From assembly GCF_901521055.1 (NCBI RefSeq), contig NZ_CABEGA010000025.1, positions 1 to 57,894 of the forward strand: a stretch of DNA of 57,894 nucleotides, given 5' to 3'. Numbering within the stretch: the first letter of the stretch is position 1; each line of letters begins with the position of its first letter. Shown piece after piece: positions 7,677 through 16,380 of this stretch. The DNA comes from Cellulomonas hominis (GTDB taxonomy: Bacteria > Actinomycetota > Actinomycetes > Actinomycetales > Cellulomonadaceae). The position numbers were made by a program, and so were the translations under genes. The notes under the pieces were generated by a model. That model searched no databases, was not told where the DNA came from, and was given only the letters and a program-made list of their open reading frames with translations.

Positions 7677-9919
7677 TGACGGACTACCTCGACGCGACCC
7701 TGCCCGTCGCCGACCGGGTCGCCGACCTCCTGGGGCGCATGACGCCCGAGGAGAAGGTCGGCCAGATGATGCAGCTGTCCGCGCCGGACGGGCTGGCCGA
7801 GCAGGTGCTCGAGAAGCACGTCGGGTCGATCCTGCACGCCTCCCCCGAGCTGATCCTCGAGGCGCACGACCTGACCGACCGCACCCGGCTCCGGATCCCC
7901 CTGCTCGTCGGCGAGGACGCCATCCACGGCCACTCGTTCTGCGACGGCGCCACGATCTTCCCGACCCAGCTCGCCATGGCGGCCTCCTGGTCGCCGGAGC
8001 TCGTCGAGCGGATGGCCCGCGCCACGGCGGTCGAGGCCGCGGCGACCGGCCTGCACTGGACCTTCTCCCCCGTGCTGTGCGTCGCCCGCGACCTGCGCTG
8101 GGGCCGCGTGGGCGAGACCTTCGGCGAGGACCCGTTCCTCATCGGCGAGCTCGCCAGCGCGGCGGTCCGTGGCTACCAGGGCCAGGGGCTCGCCGACCCG
8201 ACGGCGGTGCTCGCGACCGCGAAGCACTTCGCCGGGTACTCGGAGACGCAGGGCGGGCGGGACGCCTCGGAGGCGGACCTGTCCCCCCGCAAGCTGCGCG
8301 CGTGGTTCCTGCCGCCCTTCGAGCGGGTCGCACGCGAGGGCTGCGGCACCTTCATGCTCGGCTACCAGACCATCGACGGCGTCCCGATCACCGTCAACGA
8401 GTGGATCCTCACGGACGTGCTCCGCGGCGAGTGGGGCTACGAGGGCATGCTCGTCACGGACTGGGACAACGTCGGGCGCATGGTCTGGGAGCAGCACGTG
8501 CAGCCCGACTACGTGGGTGCGTCCGCCGCCGCGGTCAAGGCCGGCAACGACATGATCATGACGACCGCCGGGTTCTTCGACGGCGCCCTCGAGGCCCTCG
8601 CGCGCGGGCTCATCACCGAGGCCGACCTGGACGTCGCGGTCTCGCGCATCCTCGCCCTGAAGTTCCGGCTGGGGCTGTTCGAGGACCGCCGGCGCCCCGA
8701 CCTCGCGTCCATGGGGTCGGTCGTCGGCTCGCACCAGGACCTCAACCTCGAGATCGCCCGGCGCTCCCTGGTTCTGCTCCGCAACGAGGGCGTCCTGCCG
8801 CTGGCCACCGGCCACCCGGCGACCGTCGCGGTGGTCGGCCCCCTCGCCGACGACCCCCAGAACCAGCTGGGCGACTGGGCCGGGTCCTCGGGCCAGGTCG
8901 CCGCGATGGCGCACGGGCAGCCGCGGGAGATGATCACCACCGCCCTGGACGGCATCCGCGCGGCGGTCCCGGCCGGGTGGACCGTCACGCACGCGCGGGG
9001 CGCCTCGATCGTCACGCACGAGGAGGACCCCGAGGGCCCGTTCTTCCCCGACGGGCAGCCGCGCCCGCACGTGGCGGTCCCCGCGCCCGTCGACGCCGCC
9101 GAGCTGGACGCGGCCGTCGCCGCTGCGCAGGCCGCGGACGTCGTGGTCGCGGTGGTCGGCGACCAGATCGAGCTCGTGGGCGAGGGCCGGTCGACCGCGA
9201 CGCTGGAGCTGCTCGGCGGGCAGATCGCCCTCCTCGACGCCCTCGCGGCGACGGGGAAGCCGATGGTCGTGGTGCTCCAGGCGTCCAAGCCCCTGGTGCT
9301 GCCGCCCTCGGCGATGACCGCCGACGCGATCGTCTGGGCCGCCAACCCGGGGATGACCGGCGGCCGCGCGCTGGCGGAGCTGCTGCTCGGGCTGATCGAG
9401 CCGAGCGGCCGCCTGCCGATCTCGTTCGCCCGGCACGCCGGGCAGCAGCCGACCTACTACAACCAGGTGCGCGGGCAGCACGGCGTGCGCTACGCCGACC
9501 TCACCCAGGAGCCCGCCTTCGCGTTCGGGCAGGGCCTGTCCTACACGACGGTCGAGTACGCCGACCTGGTCGTCGAGACACCCGTCGTGACCGAGGCGGA
9601 CACGGTCCGCGCCCACGTCACGCTGACGAACACCGGCCGGCGACCCGCCCTCGAGACGGTGCAGGTCTACATCAGCGACCTCATCACCTCGGCGTCGTGG
9701 GCGGACCGCGAGCTCAAGGCCTTCACGCAGGTCGAGCTCGCGCCGGGCGAGCAGGCGCGGGTCGACCTGCAGCTCCCGGTGAGCGCGTGCACGATCGTCG
9801 ACGCCGCCGGCCGGCGCGTCGTCGAGCCGGGCGAGGTCGACCTGCTCGTCGGGCCCAGCAGCCGCCCGCAGGACCTCCTGCGCGCCGGGTTCCGGGTCGT
9901 GCCGGGCGGAAGCTCGTGA
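7676..9919 (+). CDS. GH3 beta-glucosidase, cytoplasmic
   Basis: A 747-residue family-3 glycoside hydrolase that removes glucose from the non-reducing end of beta-glucosides. Domains: (beta/alpha)8 barrel (about 1-330) with KHFAGY at 183-188 and the nucleophile in GMLVTDWDN (Asp262); alpha/beta sandwich (about 345-570); fibronectin-III-like C-terminal domain (about 650-745). No signal peptide, so it works on imported oligosaccharides. The ATG at 7676 overlaps the permease stop (TGATG); a GTG one codon earlier is possible. In the Listeria beta-1,2-glucan locus a GH3 enzyme (Lin1840) finishes the short sophoro-oligosaccharides left by the GH94 phosphorylase; the same job is likely here but linkage specificity cannot be read from the sequence. 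Confidence 0.9.
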   Translation: MTDYLDATLPVADRVADLLGRMTPEEKVGQMMQLSAPDGLAEQVLEKHVGSILHASPELILEAHDLTDRTRLRIPLLVGEDAIHGHSFCDGATIFPTQLAMAASWSPELVERMARATAVEAAATGLHWTFSPVLCVARDLRWGRVGETFGEDPFLIGELASAAVRGYQGQGLADPTAVLATAKHFAGYSETQGGRDASEADLSPRKLRAWFLPPFERVAREGCGTFMLGYQTIDGVPITVNEWILTDVLRGEWGYEGMLVTDWDNVGRMVWEQHVQPDYVGASAAAVKAGNDMIMTTAGFFDGALEALARGLITEADLDVAVSRILALKFRLGLFEDRRRPDLASMGSVVGSHQDLNLEIARRSLVLLRNEGVLPLATGHPATVAVVGPLADDPQNQLGDWAGSSGQVAAMAHGQPREMITTALDGIRAAVPAGWTVTHARGASIVTHEEDPEGPFFPDGQPRPHVAVPAPVDAAELDAAVAAAQAADVVVAVVGDQIELVGEGRSTATLELLGGQIALLDALAATGKPMVVVLQASKPLVLPPSAMTADAIVWAANPGMTGGRALAELLLGLIEPSGRLPISFARHAGQQPTYYNQVRGQHGVRYADLTQEPAFAFGQGLSYTTVEYADLVVETPVVTEADTVRAHVTLTNTGRRPALETVQVYISDLITSASWADRELKAFTQVELAPGEQARVDLQLPVSACTIVDAAGRRVVEPGEVDLLVGPSSRPQDLLRAGFRVVPGGSS

Positions 9920-10788
9920 CCGCCTCCCCCGTCGGCGCCGGCCCTGTCGGGGCCGGTCCCGTCGACCCGGGCCCCGTCGACCCAGGCCCCGTCGACCCAG
10001 GCCCCATCGACCCGGCGACCTTCCCCGGCCGGCCGCGCGGCTGGGCGGAGGCGCTCGGCGGCCCCCGCCCGGGCGACGAGGTGGGCGACGGCCCGTTCGG
10101 CCGCGCGGTGACCGCCTTCGTCTGGGGCGCGGGCCTGACCGCGCTGCTGACCGCGGCGAACCTGCCGCTCGCCCTGCTCGCGCTCCTGCTCCGCCCGGAC
10201 CCCTCGCTCACCTGGCTGGTCGTGCTCGCCGCGGTCCCCGCGGGACCAGCGCTGTCGGCCGGGCTGTACGCCGTGCGGGAGCACTACGTGGACCCGGACG
10301 TCCCCGTCGCGCGGGCGTTCCTGCGCGGGTACCGCCTCGGCTGGCGGGACGCGGCAGCCGTCTCGGTGCCGGTCTGCGTCCTGGTCGGCGTCGTCGCCCT
10401 CGTCGCGGCGGCCGGCCGCGACGCCGGCGTCCCGCCCGTCGCCGCGGGCCTCGCCCCCGGGGCCGGCGTCCTGCTCGTGGTCCTCGCGCTGCACGCCCTG
10501 GCGCTGCGGACGTTCTTCCACCTCTCCCTGGCCGACGCCGCCCAGGCGGCCGCGTTCTACGTGGTCGCGCGGTGGCGCGCGTCGCTGGGGACGCTCGTGC
10601 TCGTCATCGGCGCGGTCGCGGTCGCGACCGCCACGTCGGACCTCCTGCTCACCGTCGTCGCCGGCGTGTGGGTGTGGCTCTGGTACCGGACCGCGGCCCC
10701 GGTGCTGCGCGACGCCGCCGGCCGCTTCCTCGCCGACCGCCCGGCCACCCCTCGCCCGCCCGAACCCCTGGGACCCCACCATGACTGA
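9916..10788 (+). CDS. DUF624/YesL-like membrane protein with GPVDP repeats
   Basis: A 290-residue polytopic membrane protein with about five to six hydrophobic segments (for example AFVWGAGLTALLTAANLPLA and DLLLTVVAGVWVWLWYR). The layout, with a GPFGRA motif just before the first helix and RWRASLGTLV before the last ones, is that of DUF624 (YesL) proteins, which often accompany sugar ABC importers; their role is unknown. The N-terminal 30 residues are unusual: tandem GPVGA/GPVDP pentapeptides encoded by 15-nt repeats (9931-10020), probably a flexible cytoplasmic tail. The GTG start overlaps the GH3 stop (GTGA), and the gene overlaps the next by 8 nt. Confidence 0.75.
   Translation: MTASPVGAGPVGAGPVDPGPVDPGPVDPGPIDPATFPGRPRGWAEALGGPRPGDEVGDGPFGRAVTAFVWGAGLTALLTAANLPLALLALLLRPDPSLTWLVVLAAVPAGPALSAGLYAVREHYVDPDVPVARAFLRGYRLGWRDAAAVSVPVCVLVGVVALVAAAGRDAGVPPVAAGLAPGAGVLLVVLALHALALRTFFHLSLADAAQAAAFYVVARWRASLGTLVLVIGAVAVATATSDLLLTVVAGVWVWLWYRTAAPVLRDAAGRFLADRPATPRPPEPLGPHHD
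9931..10020 (+). repeat. 15-nt tandem repeats encoding GPV(D/G)(P/A)
   Basis: Six 15-nt units in register with the reading frame: two GTCGGngCCGGnCCn-type units (9931-9960), three near-identical GTCGACCCnGGCCCC units (9961-10005) and a diverged last unit from 10006. Units two and three of the second type are identical, so copy number could vary between strains without shifting the frame. Confidence 0.8.
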
Positions 10789-13700
10789 CCTCTCGACGCG
10801 CATCCACCCCGACCGCACGGACCGCACGCACCTCGTCGACGCCGGCGGTGGCCTCACCGTCCGGCTCACCGCGGCGGGCGACGTCGCGGAGGTGGGCGCC
10901 CCCGGTGGCCACCTCGTCAACCAGTACCGGATCGGCGACCACGACGCCGGGATCGCCGGGCTCTTCCTGCGCCGCACGTCCGCGGACGGCACCGTCGACC
11001 ACGTCCCGCTGACGGGCAGCAGGTCCGGCACCACCTGGCAGGCCGGTGACGGGGTGGTCCGCTGGACCGGCTCCGGGCTGGGCGCCTGCTGGACGGTGCA
11101 CCTCGTCCTCGACCCGTCCGGTCCGGCGCTGGTCTGGCGGGTGGAGCTCTCCGCCGGTGCCGGTGCCGCTGCTGGTGCCCCCGCCGCCACGTGGGACGTC
11201 GCCGCCGTCCAGGACCTGTCGCTCGCCCCCGCGCAGGCCGCGTCGTCCTCCGAGCCCTACGTCTCGCAGTACGTCGCGCACCGGCTCGCGGAGTCGGCCC
11301 GGCTCGGCACGGTCGTGCTGTCCCGGCAGACCATGGCGTCGGCCCCGGTGCTCCCGCTCTTCGCCTACGCCGTCGCCGAGGGTGCCGTGGGTGCGGGGAC
11401 GGACGGGTTCGACCTCTACGCCCCGCCGGCCCGCGCCGGCCACACCCCGGCCTTCCTCACGGGCGCGCCGTGGCCCGGCCGCGTGCGCCAGCACGAGATG
11501 GCGATGGCGGGGCTGCTGTCACGGCCGACCACGCTGTCCGAGCCGGCGGTCCTGCACGTCGTCGGCCGGTACTTGGCCGACCGCCGCGGCGCCCTGCTGG
11601 ACGTCCTCCCGGACGTCGAGGAGGACGTGTCGCGCCTGGTCGCCCTGGCGGACGCGACCGCCGCAGCGGTCACCGCCGCGCACGCCGCCCCCCACGCCGG
11701 CGCCGCCACGAACTCCGTGCACGAGCGCTCCCTCCTGGCCACGGCTCCGCTGCTGGGCGGCCACCCGCTGAGCGACGACGACCTGCTGCGGCTCGGGACG
11801 GGCGCGCGGTACGTCGAGCGCGACGAGTCCGGCCGGGTTCTGTCCTTCTTCACCGACGACGGCGTCCACGTGGTCCGCGGGGAGAAGGACCTGGAGCTCT
11901 TGCGGCCCCACGGGCACGTCTTGCTCGCCGGCGACTCGCTCACCCCGGACCGGCCCGTCCTGTCGACGACCGTCTTCGCGCACGGCGTGTTCGGGTCGCA
12001 CACCGTGCTCGGCAACACGACGTTCGACACCCTCACGACGGTGCACCGCAACCACCTCAACCTGCTGCGGTCCAACGGCGTCCGGGTCCTGGTCCGGGTC
12101 GACGGGGACTGGCGGCTGCTCGGCGCGCCCTCCGCCTTCGTGCTCGACGTCGGCGAGGCCCGCTGGATCTACGCCCTCGACGGGCAGCGCGTCGAGGTGC
12201 GCACCGTCGCCGACGCGTCCCGCGACGGGCTGCTGCTCGACATCACGGCGACCGCGCCCGTCGACCTCCTGGTCACGACCGCCGTCGAGCTCGGCGGCGG
12301 CAGCTGGGAGGCCCGCGACCAGGACGGTGTCGTCGTCCTGGCGGCCGACCCGGCCACCCCCACCGGCCGGCACCACCCCGGTCTTGCCTACGTCCTCGCC
12401 GCCACGCCGGGCGCGCAGGTCGACGGCGACGCCCCGCTCTTCGCGGACGGCGCGGCGCGCGGCACCTCGGTCGTCACGGTGCGGGCGACCGCGACCACCG
12501 CGCTGCGGGTCGCCACCACGGCGGACCGTGCCGGAGGCGCCTCCGCGGACCTCGCGCGCGAGCTCGTCGCCACCGGGCTCGACGCGGCCCGCGAGGCGGC
12601 CGGTCACCGCGCCACGCTCGCGCGGCTCACGCGCGGGCTGGAGGTCGCCGCGGGCTCCCGCCTCGCGGAGCTCGAGACCCTGCTGCCCTGGTGGGCCAAC
12701 GACGCGCGCGTCCACTGGCTCGTCCCGCACGGCCTCGAGCAGTACCAGGGCGCGGCGTGGGGGACGCGCGACGTCTGCCAGGGACCGTTCGAGCTGCTGC
12801 TGGCCGCTGGCCTGCTCGGCGCCTGCCGCGACATCGTCCTGCGCGTGCTGGGCTCCCAGGCCGTCGACGGCACGTTCCCGCAGTGGTTCATGTTCGACGA
12901 GTACGCCGAGATCCTGCAGCCCGAGGCGCACGGCGACGTCATCCACTGGCCGCTGTTCGCGCTCGGCCAGTACCTGCGCGCCTCGGGCGACGTCGCGGTC
13001 CTCGACGCGGTGGTGCCGTTCCGCACGGGCGAGCCCGCGACGGTGGCCGAGCACCTGGACGCCCTGGTCGCGCGCATCGAGACCGACCGCGTCCCCGGAA
13101 CGGCGCTGCCGGCCTACGGCGAGGGCGACTGGGACGACACGCTGCAGCCGGCCCGCTCCGACATGCGGGAGTCCATGGCGTCGACGTGGACGACCGCGCT
13201 CGCCGCGCAGGCCCTCGGCCTCGCCGCGGAGCAGCTGCGCCCCGTGCCGGAGGCCGCCGCGCTCGTGGCGCGCATGGCGTCGGCCGCCGCCGCGATCACC
13301 GCCGACCTCCGCCGGCTCATGCTCCCGGACGGCGTGGCGGCGGGCTTCGTGACGGTCACGGACGGCGTCGCGACCCCGGTGATCCACCCTGCCGACACGG
13401 CGACGGGGCTGACCTACCGGCTGATCCCCATGACGCAGCTCGTGCTCGCCGGGATCCTCGACCAGGACGAGGCGGACCGCCACGAGGCGATCGTCCGGGA
13501 GCACCTCCTGTTCCCGGACGGTGTGCGCCTCACCGACCGGCCGACGCGGTTCGCGGACGGCGAGACCGAGTCGTTCCGTCGCGCCGAGCAGGCGGCGTTC
13601 TTCGGCCGCGAGGTCGGCCTGATGTACGCCCACGCCCACATCCGCTGGGCCGAGGCGCTGGCCGCCCTCGGCCGCGCCGACGTCGGCGACGAGCTGCTGC

Positions 13701-14197
13701 GGCTGTCACCCATCACCATGGGCACGCGCGTCCCGAGCGCGATGCGGCGTCAGCGGACCTGCTACACGTCGTCCTCGGACGCCGCCTTCCCGGACCGCTA
13801 CACCGCCGCCCGTGACTTCGAGCTGCTCCGCACGGGCGAGGTCCCGACGGCCGACGGGTGGCGCGTCTACTCCTCGGGTCCCGGGATCTACCTGCGCCAG
13901 GTCGTGCACGGGCTGCTCGGCCTGGACGAGCGCCACGACACGCTCGTCGTCGGCCCCACGCTCGCGCCCGAGGACGACGGCCTCGAGGTCGCGCTCGTGC
14001 TCGGCGGAGCCAGGCGTACCGTCCGGTACCGGGTCGACCCGGCCGCGACGGCTGTCGAGGTCCGCGTGGACGGCGAGCTGGCCCCGACGACGCCGGTCCC
14101 GCACCCCTACCGGTGGGCGAGCGCCGCGCTCGACCTGGCCCTGCTCGACGGCGCCGGCACTTTGGAGGTCCGGACGCCGGCGGGGTCCGCGCGGTGA
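10781..14197 (+). CDS. GH94 phosphorylase, probable 1,2-beta-oligoglucan phosphorylase
   Basis: A 1,138-residue family GH94 enzyme; these split beta-glucosides with phosphate to give alpha-glucose-1-phosphate. Seen: N-terminal beta-sandwich region, helical linker, then the (alpha/alpha)6 catalytic domain with GTRDVCQGPFELLLA (about 665-680), GTFPQWFMFDEY, HGDVIHWPLFALGQYL and the catalytic motif GEGDWDDTLQPA, in which Asp786 aligns with the GH94 general acid. The length separates it from cellobiose (about 820), laminaribiose and cellodextrin phosphorylases (below 1,000) and matches 1,2-beta-oligoglucan phosphorylase of Listeria innocua (Lin1839) and Lachnoclostridium. Partners in the operon are also the same. 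Specificity is therefore inferred from length and context. It starts at ATG 10781, inside the end of the DUF624 gene. Confidence 0.85.
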   Translation: MTDLSTRIHPDRTDRTHLVDAGGGLTVRLTAAGDVAEVGAPGGHLVNQYRIGDHDAGIAGLFLRRTSADGTVDHVPLTGSRSGTTWQAGDGVVRWTGSGLGACWTVHLVLDPSGPALVWRVELSAGAGAAAGAPAATWDVAAVQDLSLAPAQAASSSEPYVSQYVAHRLAESARLGTVVLSRQTMASAPVLPLFAYAVAEGAVGAGTDGFDLYAPPARAGHTPAFLTGAPWPGRVRQHEMAMAGLLSRPTTLSEPAVLHVVGRYLADRRGALLDVLPDVEEDVSRLVALADATAAAVTAAHAAPHAGAATNSVHERSLLATAPLLGGHPLSDDDLLRLGTGARYVERDESGRVLSFFTDDGVHVVRGEKDLELLRPHGHVLLAGDSLTPDRPVLSTTVFAHGVFGSHTVLGNTTFDTLTTVHRNHLNLLRSNGVRVLVRVDGDWRLLGAPSAFVLDVGEARWIYALDGQRVEVRTVADASRDGLLLDITATAPVDLLVTTAVELGGGSWEARDQDGVVVLAADPATPTGRHHPGLAYVLAATPGAQVDGDAPLFADGAARGTSVVTVRATATTALRVATTADRAGGASADLARELVATGLDAAREAAGHRATLARLTRGLEVAAGSRLAELETLLPWWANDARVHWLVPHGLEQYQGAAWGTRDVCQGPFELLLAAGLLGACRDIVLRVLGSQAVDGTFPQWFMFDEYAEILQPEAHGDVIHWPLFALGQYLRASGDVAVLDAVVPFRTGEPATVAEHLDALVARIETDRVPGTALPAYGEGDWDDTLQPARSDMRESMASTWTTALAAQALGLAAEQLRPVPEAAALVARMASAAAAITADLRRLMLPDGVAAGFVTVTDGVATPVIHPADTATGLTYRLIPMTQLVLAGILDQDEADRHEAIVREHLLFPDGVRLTDRPTRFADGETESFRRAEQAAFFGREVGLMYAHAHIRWAEALAALGRADVGDELLRLSPITMGTRVPSAMRRQRTCYTSSSDAAFPDRYTAARDFELLRTGEVPTADGWRVYSSGPGIYLRQVVHGLLGLDERHDTLVVGPTLAPEDDGLEVALVLGGARRTVRYRVDPAATAVEVRVDGELAPTTPVPHPYRWASAALDLALLDGAGTLEVRTPAGSAR

Positions 14198-15000
14198 GCT
14201 GGCCGCCGCTCCGGGTGGGCTCGTACAACCTCTGGGTCGCCCACTGGCCCACGACGGCGACGTACGACCGGGCGGCGCTGGTGCGGGCCGCGCTGGACCA
14301 CGTCGACGTGCTGGGCACGCAGGAGGGCACCCGCGCGCACCTCGACTCCCTGACGGCGGGCACCGGGTTCGCCGCCCTCGGGCGGTCGCGCGACGGCGGG
14401 ACGACCGGGGAGCACTCCGCGATCCTGTACCGCACCGCCCGCCTGGGCGTCGTCGACTCCGGCGACTTCTGGTTCTCGCCGACGCCCGACGAGCCGAGCG
14501 TCGGCTGGGACGCGCCCGGGTACCGCCGGCTGTGCACGTGGGGCCGGTTCCTGGACCTCGACACCGGTGCCACGTTCTTCGTGTTCAACGCGCACCTCGA
14601 CCACGAGGGCACGCGGGCGCGGCTCGAGTCGGCGCGGCTGCTGCTCGCCCGGATCCGCACGATCGCGGGCACCGGTCGCGTGGTCGTCACCGGCGACCTC
14701 AACGCCGAGCCCGGCTCGGAGCCGCTGCGGGCGCTGCTCGGCGGCGGGCTCGTCGACGCGCGCGCCGTGAGCGTCACGCCCCCGTCCGGCCCGGAGACGA
14801 CGTTCACGCCGCTGGTCGACCCCGACCGCCCCCTCCCCGGGGCGCGACGGCGGATCGACTACGTGCTCGTCGGCCCCGACGTCGTGGTCGACGACTACGC
14901 GGTGCTCGACGCGCGGCCGGGCGGCCGCTTCCCGTCGGACCACGACCCGGTCGTCGCGACGCTCCGCCTGGGCGGCGACGCGGCCGGCGGGTCCCCCTGA
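14194..15000 (+). CDS. Endonuclease/exonuclease/phosphatase (EEP) family hydrolase
   Basis: A 268-residue metal-dependent phosphodiesterase/phosphatase of the EEP superfamily. All signature motifs are present in order: RVGSYNLW (Asn12), LGTQEG (Glu44), FNAHLDHEG, VVTGDLNAEPGS, RRIDYVLV and PSDHDPVVA (catalytic Asp-His). No signal peptide. The GTG start overlaps the GH94 stop (GTGA), making it the last gene of the sugar operon before a strong terminator. EEP members include sphingomyelinases, inositol-phosphate phosphatases and nucleases, so the substrate is open. Being co-translated with oligoglucan enzymes, a phosphorylated or phosphoglycerol-substituted sugar is an attractive guess, but it is only a guess. 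Confidence 0.85.
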   Translation: MSWPPLRVGSYNLWVAHWPTTATYDRAALVRAALDHVDVLGTQEGTRAHLDSLTAGTGFAALGRSRDGGTTGEHSAILYRTARLGVVDSGDFWFSPTPDEPSVGWDAPGYRRLCTWGRFLDLDTGATFFVFNAHLDHEGTRARLESARLLLARIRTIAGTGRVVVTGDLNAEPGSEPLRALLGGGLVDARAVSVTPPSGPETTFTPLVDPDRPLPGARRRIDYVLVGPDVVVDDYAVLDARPGGRFPSDHDPVVATLRLGGDAAGGSP

Positions 15001-15023
15001 CCCCCTCCGCTCGGGCGCGTACG

Positions 15024-15070
15024 GACGACGGACGGCCGGGACCCTGCGCGGGTCCCGGCCGTCCGTCGTC
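15024..15070. terminator. 20-bp hairpin terminator between convergent operons
   Basis: Perfect 20-bp inverted repeat (15024-15043 pairing with 15051-15070) with a 7-nt loop, 24 nt after the EEP stop and 10 nt after the MerR stop on the other strand. It can serve both directions. Confidence 0.9.
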
Positions 15071-15079
15071 GTGCGGGGT

Positions 15080-15664
15080 TCAGCCGGCGGTGCGGGCCCG
15101 GCGACGCTCGGCGAGCTCGTCGTGGCCCGTGCCGACGGGCGAGTCGTCCTCGGCGCGCTCGGTCGGCAGCTCGGCGAGCGTGCCCTCGACCTCGCGCCAC
15201 ACCCGGCCCACCGCGATGCCGAACACGCCCTGGCCGCCCTGCACCAGGTCGATGACCTCGTCCGCGGAGGTGCACTCGTACACGGACGCGCCGTCGGACA
15301 TCAGGGTGATCTGCGCCAGGTCCTCGACACCGCGCTCACGCAGGTGGCTGACGGCGGCGCGGATCTGCTGCAGGGAGACGCCGGTGTCGAGCAGCCGCTT
15401 GACGACCTTCAGCACGAGGATGTCGCGGAACGAGTACAGGCGCTGCGTGCCGGAGCCCGTCGCGGGGCGCACGGAGGGCTCGACCAGGCCGGTCCGGGCC
15501 CAGTAGTCGAGCTGCCGGTAGGTGATGCCGGCCGCGCGGCAGGCCGTGGGCCCGCGGTAGCCGGTGGTCACGTCCAGGTCGGGGAGGTCGTCGCCGAACA
15601 GCAGGCCCTGGGCGCGCTGGGGGATGCCGCCGGCAGCCGGGGCTGTCTGCTCGGTGCCGGTCAC
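15080..15664 (-). CDS. MerR-family regulator (Rv1830 type)
   Basis: A 194-residue MerR-family DNA-binding protein. After a short N-terminal extension with LLFGDDLPDLDVTTGYRGP the winged helix reads ACRAAGITYRQLDYWARTGL (about residues 40-59), then QRLYSFRDILVLKVVKRLLD and the long helix RAAVSHLRERGVEDL. The C-terminal effector part is short, with GGQGVFGIAVGRVWREVEG, as in the mycobacterial Rv1830 group. Start GTG 15664 is preceded by GGAGG; an upstream in-frame ATG would add a Pro/Arg-rich leader. A TAGCGT -10 candidate lies at 15733-15738 and an inverted repeat at 15813-15832. It is the last gene of the division-associated cluster. Confidence 0.85.
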   Translation of the reverse strand: MTGTEQTAPAAGGIPQRAQGLLFGDDLPDLDVTTGYRGPTACRAAGITYRQLDYWARTGLVEPSVRPATGSGTQRLYSFRDILVLKVVKRLLDTGVSLQQIRAAVSHLRERGVEDLAQITLMSDGASVYECTSADEVIDLVQGGQGVFGIAVGRVWREVEGTLAELPTERAEDDSPVGTGHDELAERRRARTAG

Positions 15665-15806
15665 GGGGGTCCTCCACTCGTCGCGACCGTCGACGCCGGT
15701 GCGGCGTCGCGGTCTCTGCTGTTCTGGGTGCAACGCTAGGGCCGCCACCAGGGGCGGTCAACGACCGCGGCACCCGCGGTTTCCGGCGTGTCGCGCACGG
15801 CGTGTC

Positions 15807-16373
15807 TTACCCTCCACCTGAGGTTGAACCTCGGTCCTGCCCGCCGGGCCCCGGCTGCTCGAAGTCGTCCGGCGAGACGTGGTCCAGGAACTCGCGGAAC
15901 TGGGCCACCTGCTCCTCCGGCGTGTCGTCCGACGCGGCCCCCTCCGCCTCGTCGGGCGACACCGGCGACGCCTCCACCCCGACCTCCGCGAGGACGTCCG
16001 TGGCGCACAGCACCGGGCACCCCACGCGCACCGCCAGCGCGATCGCGTCCGACGCCCGCGCGTCCACCCGCAGCCGGCGGTCGCCCAGGACCAGGGCCGC
16101 GTGGAACACGCCGCCGACGAGCTCGGTGATCTCGACCTGCTGCACCCGGACCTGGAGCGTCGCCAGCACGTCCCGCAGCAGGTCGTGCGTCATCGGCCGC
16201 GGCGGCACCACCCCGGCCTGAGCGGTGGCGATGGCACCCGCCTCGCTCGGGCCGATCGCGATCGGCACGATCAGCTCCCCCACCGGCTCCAGGAGCAGCA
16301 CGACGAGCTCGTCGTCGCCGGGGTGCCGGCGCACGCCGAGCACCTCGAGCTCGACCAGGTCGTCCTCGTGCAT
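15807..16373 (-). CDS. Bifunctional nuclease family protein (DUF151)
   Basis: A 188-residue DUF151 protein (Rv1829 homologue by position). Members were described as bifunctional DNase/RNases in plants and archaeal-type proteins are small beta-rich folds. Seen: ELEVLGVRRHPGDDELVVLL at the start, LIVPIAIGPSEAGAIA, PMTHDLLRDVLATL, and VDARASDAIALAVRVGCPV, the strongly conserved core. The acidic C-terminal tail (PDEAEGAASDDTPEEQ) is non-conserved. The ATG at 16373 has no Shine-Dalgarno, but TAGCGT at 16381-16386 (read on the minus strand) ends 7 nt upstream, consistent with a leaderless mRNA. It lies between the two MerR genes exactly as in mycobacteria. Confidence 0.85.
   Translation of the reverse strand: MHEDDLVELEVLGVRRHPGDDELVVLLLEPVGELIVPIAIGPSEAGAIATAQAGVVPPRPMTHDLLRDVLATLQVRVQQVEITELVGGVFHAALVLGDRRLRVDARASDAIALAVRVGCPVLCATDVLAEVGVEASPVSPDEAEGAASDDTPEEQVAQFREFLDHVSPDDFEQPGPGGQDRGSTSGGG
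15813..15832. promoter_or_regulatory. Overlapping inverted repeats TCCACCTgAGGTTGA / GAGGTTGAACCTC, candidate MerR operator
   Basis: TCCACCT-G-AGGTTGA (15813-15827) pairs with one mismatch, and GAGGTTGAACCTC (15820-15832) is a perfect dyad around a single base. They share the AGGTTGA half-site. They lie about 150 bp upstream of the MerR gene, over the 3' end of the bifunctional-nuclease gene. MerR proteins bind such dyads between -35 and -10; on the minus strand TAAGAC follows 6 nt later and could be a -10. The assignment is tentative. Confidence 0.4.
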
Positions 16374-16380
16374 GTCGCCC

